DNA of 64,000 nt from an uncultured Lachnospiraceae bacterium (GTDB lineage: Bacteria; Bacillota; Clostridia; Lachnospirales; Lachnospiraceae): NCBI GenBank assembly GCA_910584725.1, contig CAJUBE010000001.1, positions 124,001-188,000 of the forward strand, read 5' to 3'. Below, in pieces: positions 9,317-18,718 of the stretch (position 1 is its first letter; each line of letters begins with the position of its first letter). The position numbers and the translations under genes are program-made. A model generated the notes under the pieces. The model was given only the letters and a program-made list of their open reading frames with translations. It ran no database searches and was not told the DNA's origin.

Positions 9317-9427
9317 GATCATGTCCTCCTGCAACTTTCCGCCATCTGCCCTTCATACGCCAAATATTCCGTCTCCTAGCCGTCAGCGCTTTTCCGTCCT
9401 GCATCGCCCGGCCTTTCACTTTCTCTG

Positions 9428-10669
9428 TCAACTCTTCGCAATTCTTCCTCTCCTGACCGCCGCCGCCAAAAGCAGGAACACCGCCAGCCATCCAAACATC
9501 GCCGCCCACGAAGCCGCCGGAATTTTCCCCAGAGCGCCCGCCTGCGCGAAGCGCGCCGCCGCGCCGGAGGGCAGAAGCTCTCCCAACGCCCGCATTGTTT
9601 CAGGGAAAAAGGCGGAAGGATAAAAATACCCCGAAAGATACCCCATGCCAATCCCGCAGATGAGCTGCAGCAGAATCCCGTTTACAATGCCTTCCGCCGC
9701 CTCGAAGAGAAAAAGCTGCATAGCCGCAAACATAGCCGCCACGGGAAGAAGAAGCGGGAGGAACGTGAAAAAGGGGCCGGCGCCCATTCCCTCCCACTCG
9801 GGAATCGCAAAGAGCCCCCGCCCCAATCCAAAACCAAGGGGCAGGCATAACGAGAAAAGTCCCGCAAGCACGAGCAGCAGGTATGCCGCATATTCTCCCA
9901 GAATCTGCCGGAACGCCCCCACACCCCGGGCCTTCAAAAAGCAGGAAAACGCGCCGTTTCCGTGCAGAAAAAGGGCGCTGTTCAAAAGCCCCGACAGCAG
10001 AAGAAACAGTAAAATCACGCCGCAAAAATAATACAGCTCCAGAGACAATCCGTCCCCATACCCCAGAATCTCGACCTCGCCAAATCCGCCCCTGTCAAGC
10101 ACCATCTGAATCAGCGCCAGATTCAGCTTATCCGTCTCCCGGCTGATCTCCTCCCCCCTGCCCTGATCGGCCAGCACGCGCTGCATGGCGTAGATCGCGC
10201 TCTGGGAACAGGTCACCAGCGTGGAGGCCACATCCGTGATCTCCCCCATCACCATGGTTCCCAACCCCTGCTGTCCCTGCGTCGCCGTATATGTGACAGG
10301 ATTGTCATTTTCTCCATACACAATGGACTCCATCAGCCCCTCGGGCACACGCATCACGGCGTAAAGCTCCCCACGCTCAAAAGCCGCCTCCGCCTCCCGC
10401 TCTTCCATGGGTATCAGTTCGACCATAAAGCGGGAATCATCCATCTCCTGCACAGCGGCAATGCCAAACCCCAGATAGGAAGCCGACAAATCCCCCACCA
10501 TGCCGATTCGATATCTTGTCCCAGCCTCCGCAGCCGCACCCTGCGCAAGCAGCAGGCAGACCAGCGCGCCCGCACAGACACAGACAGCCAGATCTACCAG
10601 GATCTGCCCGGGAAGCAGTCTCGCCATTCGTTTCAATTGTGCCAGAAAATAAGCCGCCGTCTGTCTCAT
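9428..10669 (-). CDS. ABC-2-type transporter permease
   Basis: A 413-residue protein starting MRQTAAYFLAQLKRM with GGAGG upstream. One N-terminal helix (ILVDLAVCVCAGALVCLLL), then an extracytoplasmic domain (about residues 45-205), then six helices rich in Leu, Gly and Phe. The layout matches the neighbouring permease at 8186, so the pair probably forms the membrane part of one exporter powered by the ATPase at 10749. A 111-base spacer to the next start holds no good terminator, so co-transcription is likely. The substrate is not identifiable. Confidence 0.75.
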   Translation of the reverse strand: MRQTAAYFLAQLKRMARLLPGQILVDLAVCVCAGALVCLLLAQGAAAEAGTRYRIGMVGDLSASYLGFGIAAVQEMDDSRFMVELIPMEEREAEAAFERGELYAVMRVPEGLMESIVYGENDNPVTYTATQGQQGLGTMVMGEITDVASTLVTCSQSAIYAMQRVLADQGRGEEISRETDKLNLALIQMVLDRGGFGEVEILGYGDGLSLELYYFCGVILLFLLLSGLLNSALFLHGNGAFSCFLKARGVGAFRQILGEYAAYLLLVLAGLFSLCLPLGFGLGRGLFAIPEWEGMGAGPFFTFLPLLLPVAAMFAAMQLFLFEAAEGIVNGILLQLICGIGMGYLSGYFYPSAFFPETMRALGELLPSGAAARFAQAGALGKIPAASWAAMFGWLAVFLLLAAAVRRGRIAKS

Positions 10670-10748
10670 TTATCCTCCATGATTCCACCGTTTAGAAACC
10701 ATCTCTCTCGGACATTCTCCAATGCCGGGCACCATACTTCCCACACCG

Positions 10749-11417
10749 TCACAGCGCATCCGCCAGCTTGTGAAAATCCCCGTCATACGGATAAGAGTGC
10801 AGTGTCCCTCCCCGCAGAATATAGTACATATTACATAACTCCAGATCCTGCGCGTCATGGGTCGCCATCAACACGATGCCACCATCCTTTCTGTAAATAT
10901 CCAGAAACCGGCGGATATTCTCCTTGCAGACAGGGTCAAGCGCCGCCGAGGGCTCGTCCAGCACCAGAATTCCGGGATGGGAAAGCACCGCACAGCCGAT
11001 GGAAAGACGCTTCTTCATCCCGCCCGACATCTTCCGCACAGGCGTTTTCAGAAAGCCGTCTATGCCAAGCAGCTTAAGCGCGCCGTCTGCGAGCTCCCGT
11101 TTCAACGTCTCCCTGTCATACCACATGCGCAGATTGTCCCAGGCGTTCAGCTCCTCCATCAGCGGATCCCCCTGGGGCACATATCCCAGCACCTTTGGAA
11201 TCAGCCCGCGATGGCGCAGCAGATCGGTTCCCCGATACAGAAAAGAGCCGCCGTCCGCCCTCCGCACACCCGCCAAAATGGAAAGCAGCGTGGATTTCCC
11301 GCTGCCGTTGCTGCCGAGGATGGCCGCGCAGCTCCCGGCCTCCATCGCAAACGTTATATCTGTAAGCACCTGCTTTCGTGCGTACGCCTTTCTGATCCCG
11401 GTCACTTCTATTTCCAT
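10749..11417 (-). CDS. ABC transporter ATP-binding protein
   Basis: A 222-residue nucleotide-binding domain with every catalytic motif: Walker A GSNGSGKST (35-43), a Q-loop in GYVPQGDPL, the signature MSGGMKKRL, Walker B ILVLDEPSAALDP and the H-switch ATHDAQD. I prefer the ATG at 11417; a GTG two codons earlier (11423) is possible. It is the first of three exporter genes with the permeases at 9428 and 8186. The ATPase is of the drug/polysaccharide/lipid exporter type and lacks the long C-terminal extension that some O-antigen ATPases use to recognise glycan ends. Confidence 0.92.
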   Translation of the reverse strand: MEIEVTGIRKAYARKQVLTDITFAMEAGSCAAILGSNGSGKSTLLSILAGVRRADGGSFLYRGTDLLRHRGLIPKVLGYVPQGDPLMEELNAWDNLRMWYDRETLKRELADGALKLLGIDGFLKTPVRKMSGGMKKRLSIGCAVLSHPGILVLDEPSAALDPVCKENIRRFLDIYRKDGGIVLMATHDAQDLELCNMYYILRGGTLHSYPYDGDFHKLADAL

Positions 11418-11547
11418 GGACACCCCATTCCTGCGCTTTGCGCCTTGTCTGAACTGTCAACCGCTTTGCCGCTCACAGACGTCTCCCCCGCATTCGAAAC
11501 GCTGCCACTCCCACACGCCTGTCACAATTCACACCCACGCCGCCGAT

Positions 11548-12633
11548 TCACTGCGTCTGTCCGACAAACGCGCTCTTTACCGCCTCCGCGATACATGCCA
11601 TGCCTGCCGCCGTGGGATGCACCCCGTCGCTCGTCATTTCATGCAGATTTTCTATGGTAACGCCGCAGTCGGACAGATCAATGACCGGAAGGCCCCGGTT
11701 CTCCGCAATCCGGATAATCGTCTCCCCATAATCCGCAGACGTGAGTTTTCCGCCGTTGACAAACTCCACATAGGGCGTTTCCGTGCCGTAATCCCCTACC
11801 GGAAGCAGGGTGCAGCAGTAAATCTCCGCCAGCGGATAATTGGCCTGCACCTTGTCAAGCATCAGGGTATACGCGTCGCTGAAGGTTTTGATCTCTCCTT
11901 CCTCCACCAACCCCGTACCATCGTTGTCCCCCAGCGGAATGGCTTTCAGCATGTCGTTGGTTCCCATAAATATGACAACTCTGTCAGGGCACGCACCTTT
12001 CGGGCCGGAAAGATCGTTGGTCCGCAGTTCATTGCAGCCGCACCGTGGATTTTCCGTCCCCGTGGAATCCCCCGCCACTGTTGCCCCGGAGCTGGAACCG
12101 TTCACATAGAGCGTCAGCTCCAAATCGTCCGCCACCCGCCGCCACCAGGTATCTTCCACCTCTGCCACCTCTCCGTTATCCGGGAAAAATGCATAATATC
12201 CCACGGGATTATAGCCCTGATAGGTGGAAATGCTGTCGCCCAGAATCGAGAACGTGGTACCCGCAAGCTGTACCGCCCCGGCCGTCTGATCCGCCGCTCC
12301 TGCACTGCCGCCAGCGTTCTGCCCGCCATTCGTATCATCCGGTCGCGTATCCGTGCTGTCCTCGCCGCTGCTTCCGCTCTGTCCTGCCGCGCCGGCATTC
12401 CCTGCCTCTGCATTTTCCTGCCCCGCCGCGCCGTTGTTCTCCTCTGTCCCTGTCGCGCTCTCCGCCGCCTTTTCCTGCATATTCGTACTTGCGGCGCCTT
12501 CCTCTTCCCGCGTGTCCGCGCCGCCTCCGCAGCCCCACAGAACCGCCGAAACCGCCATCGCGCAGACCACCGCGCAAATCCCTCTCCTCATTCGTCCGCC
12601 GCCCTCATTTTTCTTTTTGTCACTATCTTCCAT
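11548..12633 (-). CDS. Secreted lipoprotein SGNH/GDSL hydrolase with long low-complexity linker
   Basis: The start at 12633 has an AGGA-type site. A lipoprotein-like signal (AVVCAMAVSAVLWGC) puts the lipid-carrying Cys at residue 35; Trp at the -2 position is atypical. Residues 36-110 are a low-complexity Ala/Gly/Glu/Asn/Ser linker that would hold the enzyme away from the membrane. The SGNH domain follows: FSILGDSISTYQGY (block I, catalytic Ser), YVNGSSSGATV, FMGTNDM (block III) and TSDGVHPTAAG (block V, Asp and His). Such proteins act as glycan O-acetylesterases or acyltransferases outside the cell. It follows the radical SAM gene by 10 bases, so they share an operon. Confidence 0.85.
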   Translation of the reverse strand: MEDSDKKKNEGGGRMRRGICAVVCAMAVSAVLWGCGGGADTREEEGAASTNMQEKAAESATGTEENNGAAGQENAEAGNAGAAGQSGSSGEDSTDTRPDDTNGGQNAGGSAGAADQTAGAVQLAGTTFSILGDSISTYQGYNPVGYYAFFPDNGEVAEVEDTWWRRVADDLELTLYVNGSSSGATVAGDSTGTENPRCGCNELRTNDLSGPKGACPDRVVIFMGTNDMLKAIPLGDNDGTGLVEEGEIKTFSDAYTLMLDKVQANYPLAEIYCCTLLPVGDYGTETPYVEFVNGGKLTSADYGETIIRIAENRGLPVIDLSDCGVTIENLHEMTSDGVHPTAAGMACIAEAVKSAFVGQTQ

Positions 12634-12643
12634 GCCACATTCC

Positions 12644-13624
12644 TTACTTCTTCTTAAACATAGACTGTCTCGCCCCGTGCATTTCCCTGTGCTTCAACAC
12701 ATCATCCACTGCGTCCATGCGCAGTCCCGCGTCGATAAAGTCACAATACTTACAGAAGGGATAATTGTGCCTGCCTGTGGCAATGGCCTCCCGCAGCTGC
12801 CTGTACTTCTCACTGTTCCAGCCTTCCCGCAGGGAGGTGGTATTCAGATCCGCCATCTCCGTGACTTCAAAATTATCGCAGCAGCAGATGCCCAGCTTGC
12901 CGAAGGGCGTGATCCACAGATCCGTAAAAGGCATCAGACAGGTCTCTTTTACGATTTTCCCCTTGGACTGCTTGTTGGGGGCGCTGCCCGCCCGGTTGGT
13001 CAACACTTCCTTCAAGTAGCGAATCTGCACGAGAATGTCCACATCCTTGAACTCGTCGGGGTGCGCCTTCACATAGTCGTGAATCACCTGCACGTTGTCG
13101 TGCATCTTCATTTCCATCCCGTAATTGTTGATGATAAGCTGATCCACGTAGGGGACAATCTGTTTCACCCTGTCCACGTTTAAGAGCAGACCGTTGGTGG
13201 ACATGAAAATAAAGGCGTCCGGCAGCTTTTCCCTGGCGTACTTATGAAACTCCACGATGCGTGTGTCGAGCCAGGGCTCGTTGTTTCCGTAGAGGGTCAG
13301 ATGTCCTTTGTAATTCCAGTCGTGAAGCTGGTCGATCACGGAGTAGTAAAGCGCGTCGTCCATCTTCTTGTAGGGGCGTTTTTCCGCATGGATGTTGGCG
13401 GTACAGAACTCGCATGTGCTGTTGCAGCGGTTCACCGTCTCCAGATTCACCACCAGCGGATGCGGTGCCTCCTTGTGGCTCATAAAATAATCAATATACC
13501 CTTTCTGGGATCTCCTGCGGCTGACAAACTGCAGCTTTAAATAGCTCTCGCTGGCAACCCAGGGCAGATACTTTTTCGCGTTCCACCCGATCACGCCCCC
13601 GAAATTGTGTACTCTGATTGGCAT
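12644..13624 (-). CDS. Radical SAM protein with SPASM-like C-terminal domain
   Basis: I place the start at 13624 (MPIRVHNFG), where AGGAG precedes the ATG, giving 326 residues. NRCNSTCEFCTAN holds the CxxxCxxC motif for the [4Fe-4S]/SAM cluster. A TIM-barrel-like stretch follows (LTLYGNNEPWLD, FIFMSTNGLLL). The C-terminal third has further cysteines (CLMPF, ICCCDN, FCKYCDF) in a SPASM/twitch arrangement that would bind extra clusters. Such enzymes modify sugars, peptides or cofactors by radical chemistry. Its place just upstream of a secreted SGNH hydrolase, in a polysaccharide locus, suggests sugar modification, but the substrate is unknown. Confidence 0.85.
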   Translation of the reverse strand: MPIRVHNFGGVIGWNAKKYLPWVASESYLKLQFVSRRRSQKGYIDYFMSHKEAPHPLVVNLETVNRCNSTCEFCTANIHAEKRPYKKMDDALYYSVIDQLHDWNYKGHLTLYGNNEPWLDTRIVEFHKYAREKLPDAFIFMSTNGLLLNVDRVKQIVPYVDQLIINNYGMEMKMHDNVQVIHDYVKAHPDEFKDVDILVQIRYLKEVLTNRAGSAPNKQSKGKIVKETCLMPFTDLWITPFGKLGICCCDNFEVTEMADLNTTSLREGWNSEKYRQLREAIATGRHNYPFCKYCDFIDAGLRMDAVDDVLKHREMHGARQSMFKKK

Positions 13625-13695
13625 AACTACATCTCCTTTTCGTTTTTTCACCGTGCAAGCTCCCCTCTGCCCTCAGCGTAACAAATGTGCACGGC

Positions 13696-15579
13696 TCAAT
13701 GCTTATACACATACACCGTCATACTCCCATCAGCCGCGGTGTACTCTCCCAGCAGGGAAAGTCCCGCCTCCGCGGCATTGGAAAGTTTTATTCTGGAAAA
13801 CAGGTATTCCCCGCCAAGCGCGGCGAAGGCCTTCCCGTCCATGTAAATATGGTCATCCGTTGCATAGACCGTCTTTGTGGCGCTGACGATACTCAAATCC
13901 GTTCCGGAATACAGGTAAGCCCTGGCGCCCCAGTCGTCGTAATAAATTCTGGTGGCCTCCACCCGCTCAAGCGCGGGGGCAATTATTTTTCTGAAATCTT
14001 CCTTGTACTGCTGGGAATAGAACCCAAGATAGCCGTCCAGCGTGGCGATTCCGTTGTATTCCAGCACCGCCGGGTGGAAACCGTAGGCCGCCGCCCACTC
14101 CCCCTGATAACCGATATCCGCCTTGATCTCCTCAAACAAATCCACGGCATAAAACTGTTCATAGGAAAGTTCGTCCACCTCCTGCCCGTGAAAATGCTCA
14201 TAAGCCCTATTATAACAGGTGCTATATAAATCATTGTAACGGTTCGGCGTTAAAATAACAGCCAGCACGGCGATACAGACAATGCCGTTTGCCAGCCACA
14301 TCTGCCATGCGCCCGCGTCATACAGCCTGCGCAGGACGAGAAACAGGGCGGCGTACCAGAGAAACGGATTAAAGAAAATCGTCCTGTTAAACTGCCAGCC
14401 CTCCAGCGGCGGAATCAGCTTTTCCACCAGAGAGCGCAGCGGCTCAAAATCGTAAAGACCGTACACCACGCAGTTGAAAAGAATAAAAACCATCAGCAGA
14501 TTGAAAGGATCGCGCAGAATGGCTTTCCCCTCTTTCTTCCGCAGATACAGCACATTGTTTACCACAAAATAGATGATACATATCGGGAGTACCACTTTTC
14601 CGTGTACACCGTCCGCATGAAAAATACCCTCTCGAAACACCTGCCCGATTTCCCGAAAAATTTCCGGCAGGGAAAGGTTGGCGTTCACAATGGAAGAGCG
14701 GATCGTCACCTCGTCGCTAAAAAGCATCTGTCCAAACAGGCGGTACTCGCAAACCACAAACCCGATGGCCAGCACAAAGAGCGCGCCCAGAAGCCGCCAT
14801 ACGCTACGATTGTCACAGCGCACCGTTTCGTGCGCAGACAACTTCTGCCCTGCGCATACCGTGCAAACCTTCTGCGCGTCGGAAGCCGCCGTCCCGAGAC
14901 CTTTATCCCGTCCTTTCCTTCTGCGCAGGTACGCTCCCCTGCCAAAGAGCCACAACACCGCAAGCGCCAGATACCCCAGAATAAAGATGCCGTGGTAGGA
15001 GAAGTAGGACAGAAGCGGATAGGCAGACAGCGCCGCGTACCAGCCGTACCAATATTTCCCCTCCCCTTTGTATATCTTAAGCAGCAGCCAGACGCACAGC
15101 GGGATCGAGGCGAAGGCAAAGCCGTAAGCCGGAAAAAACCAACAGATGCCGTAGGCAAAACCCGTCATATAGACAGCCGGTCGGTACTTTTTATATGCTT
15201 CCCCAATCAGTTCTCCCGCCAGCAGTCGGAAAGAAATCATACCGATCAGTATCTTTCCCAAAAGCCCCAGCACATAAGCCGTGTAGGTCGGAAAAATCAT
15301 AAAAAGCAGACTGTAAAGCGAAAGCTCCGAGGGAAGATTGTCTCTGCTGACGCCGCCCAGAAACGGCACGTCCACGCCATGTTTCCAGAAGGAATCCGTA
15401 TTTTTCAGCATCTGAAACTGCGCCAGAAATAAGTCCATATTGTCATGGACGCCGATGTAACTGCGCTCCCCATAGCCGAAAAACACCGCCGCCGTCAGCA
15501 GTAGAAATCCGATAATCGGAAAGAAAAACCAATATTTTGTTATCCACAGAAACCATTTCCGCTCTACAAGCTTCCTCAT
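13696..15579 (-). CDS. Polytopic membrane protein, DUF6044-like
   Basis: A 627-residue protein with about 10-12 helices and a soluble C-terminal domain of about 180 residues. Near the N-terminus, after the first helix, YIGVHDNMDLFLAQFQMLK gives the acidic first loop expected of GT-C-like integral glycosyltransferases; this and the following FLGGVSRDNLPSE segment remind me of DUF6044. A charged cytoplasmic loop near residues 215-250 is longer than usual. The likely role is sugar or glycan transfer from a polyprenyl carrier outside the membrane, but no activity is established. It lies between the radical SAM gene and the GtrA gene, all on the minus strand. Confidence 0.7.
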   Translation of the reverse strand: MRKLVERKWFLWITKYWFFFPIIGFLLLTAAVFFGYGERSYIGVHDNMDLFLAQFQMLKNTDSFWKHGVDVPFLGGVSRDNLPSELSLYSLLFMIFPTYTAYVLGLLGKILIGMISFRLLAGELIGEAYKKYRPAVYMTGFAYGICWFFPAYGFAFASIPLCVWLLLKIYKGEGKYWYGWYAALSAYPLLSYFSYHGIFILGYLALAVLWLFGRGAYLRRRKGRDKGLGTAASDAQKVCTVCAGQKLSAHETVRCDNRSVWRLLGALFVLAIGFVVCEYRLFGQMLFSDEVTIRSSIVNANLSLPEIFREIGQVFREGIFHADGVHGKVVLPICIIYFVVNNVLYLRKKEGKAILRDPFNLLMVFILFNCVVYGLYDFEPLRSLVEKLIPPLEGWQFNRTIFFNPFLWYAALFLVLRRLYDAGAWQMWLANGIVCIAVLAVILTPNRYNDLYSTCYNRAYEHFHGQEVDELSYEQFYAVDLFEEIKADIGYQGEWAAAYGFHPAVLEYNGIATLDGYLGFYSQQYKEDFRKIIAPALERVEATRIYYDDWGARAYLYSGTDLSIVSATKTVYATDDHIYMDGKAFAALGGEYLFSRIKLSNAAEAGLSLLGEYTAADGSMTVYVYKH

Positions 15580-15601
15580 ACCCTTATCCCATCATCATCC
15601 G

Positions 15602-16069
15602 TCACTTTTCCTTCGTTTTATGCCGCCCTGTCCGGAACACAAACAGCTTCTGCCCGAAAAAGTTCATCACAATAAAGATGCCCATACCGAAAATCATGGC
15701 GATATTGTCGAGAAACGCCTGCGAGAGCGTACCTCCCGCCGACAGCCCGGACAAGTCAAGAAGCCATCCTACAAGGGGCTGCGCTACGCTGAAGGACACC
15801 AGATAACAAACAATGATATTGAGAGCAAACCGCCAGGGCAGCCATTTGTCCCTGTCTTCCACCTTAAAGGTCAGTTTCGCGTTGGCGTGATAAGAAAAAA
15901 CGCTGCCGATAAAATAGGAAATACCGCTGGAAAGCCAGTAATTCATATGAATCAGGTTGTACAGCACCGCCATAATCACCCAGCCCAGAAACGTGTTGAT
16001 CACGCCCACCATGCCGAAATGTATGACCTCCATGATAAAATCTTTATATTTCAAATACAGAGCCTTCAT
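15602..16069 (-). CDS. GtrA family membrane protein
   Basis: Starting at 16069 (MKALYLKYKDF) the protein has 155 residues and four predicted helices, the size and layout of GtrA proteins. The first helix, VIHFGMVGVINTFLGWVIM, carries the family's F-G-x-V-G-x-x-N-T pattern, and AKLTFKVEDR precedes the second pair. GtrA proteins are proposed to flip polyprenyl-phosphate-linked sugars made by GtrB-type GT2 enzymes. Two such GT2 enzymes are in the window (26248 and 37535), and many GT-C-like acceptors surround it, so the parts of a Gtr-type pathway are present. The upstream in-frame extension to 16159 lacks a good ribosome-binding site. Confidence 0.88.
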   Translation of the reverse strand: MKALYLKYKDFIMEVIHFGMVGVINTFLGWVIMAVLYNLIHMNYWLSSGISYFIGSVFSYHANAKLTFKVEDRDKWLPWRFALNIIVCYLVSFSVAQPLVGWLLDLSGLSAGGTLSQAFLDNIAMIFGMGIFIVMNFFGQKLFVFRTGRHKTKEK

Positions 16070-16219
16070 CCGTCCAAACCGCTGTCCTTTCCCCAAATAT
16101 ATGTCCCCGCCATTTTTGTGTGTCTTTTCGCGCCGTTCTGTGCTATGATTAACCCACACGGATCACCTTTTATCGCAAAGTATACTCTTACCCCATATAG
16201 TAAATAAGAAGGAGCGCCC

Positions 16220-16615
16220 ATGCCAACATTAAAAATACACCATATCGGCTACTTAGTCAAAAAAATCGAAAAAGCGAAGCAGGCCTTTGCCGCCCTCGGC
16301 TATCTGGTCGAACAGGACACCGTATACGACGATATCCGCAAAGTGGATATCTGCTTTCTCGTGAAGAACGGTTACCGTGTGGAGCTTGTCTCCCCCGTCT
16401 CCGAGGACTCCGTGGTCGCAGGGCTTTTGAAAAAATATAAGAACGCGCCCTACCACATCTGCTATGAGGCCGACGATCCCGCGGCCGCCTATGCGGAACT
16501 GACCGCAAACGGCTTTGCCGCCATCGACACGCCCACACCCGCGCCCGCGCTTGGCGGCCGTAAGGTGGTCTTTCTGACAAGCCCCGTCATCGGCATGGTG
16601 GAGTTAATATACTGA
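16220..16615 (+). CDS. VOC-family (glyoxalase-fold) protein
   Basis: A 131-residue protein with an AAGGAG site upstream. It holds two vicinal-oxygen-chelate repeats: an opening HHIGYLV with the first metal-type His, a YRVELVSP strand with a Glu, YHICYEADD with a second His, and a final GMVELIY with the closing Glu. This resembles methylmalonyl-CoA epimerase-like VOC proteins and would bind a divalent metal. In this setting it may act on a sugar or acyl intermediate; the substrate is not determinable. It is a lone plus-strand gene among minus-strand genes, followed by a palindromic element at 16622. Confidence 0.8.
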   Translation: MPTLKIHHIGYLVKKIEKAKQAFAALGYLVEQDTVYDDIRKVDICFLVKNGYRVELVSPVSEDSVVAGLLKKYKNAPYHICYEADDPAAAYAELTANGFAAIDTPTPAPALGGRKVVFLTSPVIGMVELIY

Positions 16616-16621
16616 CCGTGC

Positions 16622-16735
16622 GGAGAATTCCCGTATTTGGAGCATTCTCCCATGCGAAATTTAGTACTTCCAAGTCAGCTTGCTGGCTTTGCGCTCTGTC
16701 CTATGGCGGGGCGTCTTTAGAAGCACTTTTCGCAT
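16622..16735. repeat. Palindromic intergenic element, copy C
   Basis: It opens with a diverged hairpin (GGAGAAT ... ATTCTCC, 16622-16650). A larger foldback follows, with outer arms ATGCGAAA (16652-16659) and TTTCGCAT (16728-16735) and internal tracts like those of the copy at 18768 (AGTACTTC; TCCTATGGCGGG; GTCTTTAGAAG). Its right half encodes the last dozen residues of the gene ending at 16701, so it doubles as a 3' coding end. Confidence 0.65.
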
Positions 16736-18263
16736 CGCGTATATACATGGTCAGCGTCCCGCATTTCCGCTCCGTAAAATCCGTCAAATCCAGGCTCGGC
16801 TCATAGCACCAGTGCCGATCCTCCTCATTGTACATCACAATCACATCTATATCCGCAAAATCAGCCTGCTCGTCCTCTCTGGGCCCGAAGGAGCGGTTGA
16901 TTTTCTTCTCGCCCTCCTCCCAGTAAAACACTTCGTCGTAGCCGTGGAGACGGAACCAGTAATACATCGTCCTGTTTCCCTCCAGATTCGGCGCAAAGCA
17001 GGACAGTACCTTTTGATCCGTCCCTTGCACCAGCTCAAGCGTAGATTCCAGCATGGTTCGGACACTCTCTCCACGATAAGTAAAATACTGCGCCTCCCGC
17101 AGCATCACCCTTCCGTGTGCCGCCAGCATCAGAAGCAGACAGAGCATATAGGCAATCCGCCTCTTGCCGCTTAAGGGACGGAAGCGACACCCCACAACCA
17201 CGAAAAAGAAAGCATATCCCAGCACACTTGGCAGAATGTAACGCTCCTCCAGAGCAGTCTTGCTGTAAGTGACGCACTGTGGCAGGATAATCGCCGCCGC
17301 CAGCAGGATTTCCCAGCCCATCTTCTTTGCGTGTTCCCAGTAAGTCAAAAGAATCAGCCCCATCAGCACGCCGAACCTGACATACCATTTCAGTTCGCTT
17401 CCCGCCGCCCTGCTCCATACCTGCACATATTGGTCAAGCGTCACGCCCTTATCCAGCCCTACATAAGAATAGTTGTTCGTGCCGATCACGAACATAATCA
17501 GATACATTTCCACCACAAAGATGACGCCGATCGCCAGCAGGTACGGAAGCCTTTGTCTGATCGTCTCCCACAGATGAGGAAACGTCACCCGCTTTCCCCT
17601 CATCCCGTGGTACAGCACATAGAGTCCCACAAAGGGCAGAAGCAGGATAAACGGCTCCTTGTACACCGACATGAGAAAAAGAGCGCCCAGACTGGCGAAT
17701 GCATACCTCCGTTTTTCCGTGGAAAGCCATTTCAGCAGAAAAAAGAATCCCACCGCAAACATCATGATATCATAGGATTCCTGCGGCCCCAGCTTCCACC
17801 AGACCGGGGACTGATATCCCACCATCACCGTCAGGGAAAAAAGCGCCGCGTAGACCATATTGCACTTCATCTGCCTGGCGCAGTAATAGAGCGCCGCAAG
17901 CGCCACGACAATTTCCGCCGCCTTCACAACTGACATTGCTGTCAGATTAATGCCGAACACATAAGCCATCAGCACCCGGTTGATATAATAGAGCGGACGG
18001 AAACGGATCGTTATATCAAATCCCACAGCCTCACGCAGACAGTCCCACAGGCTGTAATTTTCCAGCGTCATCCAGTCCACGTACTTGGCAAACTCCCAGT
18101 CGTCCACCAGATGAAACCCGGAAGTCAGCGTGCCCGTAACGATCACCACACCGAACACCAGCACAGCAAAGAGAGCCCACACCAAGGCGGCCTCACGCTT
18201 TTTACCCATATGATCCAGTTTGTTGTAAAACGCCTGCACCCTGTCCAGGAATCCGCTCACCAT
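16701..18263 (-). CDS. Large polytopic membrane protein, GT-C-like glycosyltransferase candidate
   Basis: A 520-residue protein with a short cytoplasmic N-terminus, about ten helices and a soluble C-terminal tail of roughly 110 residues. The first outside loop contains GFHLVDDWEFAKYVDW, with the paired acidic residues expected of a GT-C active site, and later FRPLYYINRVLMAYVFG. That layout fits integral glycosyltransferases using polyprenyl-phosphate sugars. The last residues (about DAKSASKDAPP) are read through the right arm of the palindromic element at 16622-16735, so its C-terminus may have been rewritten by that element. No close family is recognised. Confidence 0.65.
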   Translation of the reverse strand: MVSGFLDRVQAFYNKLDHMGKKREAALVWALFAVLVFGVVIVTGTLTSGFHLVDDWEFAKYVDWMTLENYSLWDCLREAVGFDITIRFRPLYYINRVLMAYVFGINLTAMSVVKAAEIVVALAALYYCARQMKCNMVYAALFSLTVMVGYQSPVWWKLGPQESYDIMMFAVGFFFLLKWLSTEKRRYAFASLGALFLMSVYKEPFILLLPFVGLYVLYHGMRGKRVTFPHLWETIRQRLPYLLAIGVIFVVEMYLIMFVIGTNNYSYVGLDKGVTLDQYVQVWSRAAGSELKWYVRFGVLMGLILLTYWEHAKKMGWEILLAAAIILPQCVTYSKTALEERYILPSVLGYAFFFVVVGCRFRPLSGKRRIAYMLCLLLMLAAHGRVMLREAQYFTYRGESVRTMLESTLELVQGTDQKVLSCFAPNLEGNRTMYYWFRLHGYDEVFYWEEGEKKINRSFGPREDEQADFADIDVIVMYNEEDRHWCYEPSLDLTDFTERKCGTLTMYIRDAKSASKDAPP

Positions 18264-18323
18264 ACCGTTTCTGCCTTCTCTCCATCCTATACGGACTTAT
18301 CTCACCGAAATCACGACCTATGC

Positions 18324-18435
18324 GGAGAATGCCGCATTTCAGGCATTCTCCCGAGTGAAAGTGATTTGCGAAGCAAATCTAGAACTTCTTAGCGAAGCAG
18401 CCATTGCTGCTGAGCTTTAGAAGTTCTTTTCACTC
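18324..18435. repeat. Palindromic intergenic element, copy A
   Basis: A perfect hairpin (GGAGAATGCC, 8-base loop, GGCATTCTCC; 18324-18351) is followed by a branched foldback. Its outer arms are GAGTGAAA (18353-18360) and TTTCACTC (18428-18435), the next pair is AGAACTTCT/AGAAGTTCT, and inner hairpins are GATTTGC-gaa-GCAAATC and GCAGC-catt-GCTGC. It ends three bases before the stop codon of the acyl carrier gene (18438). Confidence 0.75.
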
Positions 18436-18437
18436 TG

Positions 18438-18680
18438 CTAGCCAATCTGGCTGATAATGATATCCGCCATCTCGCCCACATTCTTCATGGACACCACCTG
18501 TCCCATATTGAATTTCATGCCGAACTCCTGCTCCACAGCCGCCAGAAGATTGATGTGCTCCAGAGAATCCCACTCCTCAATATCATCCGCCGTGGTGGCG
18601 TCCGTAACGGTAATCTCCTCATCGTCAAACACATCCCGAAAAACCTCGTTCAACTTTTCAAACACTTCTTCTCTGTTCAT
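18438..18680 (-). CDS. Acyl carrier protein paired with the HAD-IIIC enzyme
   Basis: An 80-residue acidic carrier protein. The phosphopantetheine attachment motif is DSL in EEWDSLEHINLL, with Ser39 as the likely carrier site, and the size and helix pattern are normal for the family. It is immediately downstream of the FkbH-like gene (18858-20804), an association known from pathways that load a glyceryl unit from 1,3-bisphosphoglycerate onto a discrete ACP. In this locus it could deliver an acyl group to one of the MBOAT proteins, as DltC does for DltB; that link is inference. The spacer to the FkbH-like gene is packed with palindromes (18719-18863). Confidence 0.9.
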   Translation of the reverse strand: MNREEVFEKLNEVFRDVFDDEEITVTDATTADDIEEWDSLEHINLLAAVEQEFGMKFNMGQVVSMKNVGEMADIIISQIG

Positions 18681-18718
18681 ATGTCCTCTCCTTTTCGCTT
18701 TTTTACCTCAACCGCCAT

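Noticed and set aside
9428..11417. ABC genes as a Wzm/Wzt O-antigen exporter
   Set aside because: The permeases have a large outside loop after the first helix (ABC-2/YhgE-like) and the ATPase lacks a glycan-binding C-terminal domain.
10924..12657. Long plus-strand frame (577 residues) opposite the ABC ATPase and SGNH lipoprotein genes
   Set aside because: Antisense shadow of GC-rich genes with clear motifs; rich in Pro/Arg/Ser/His and without a family resemblance.
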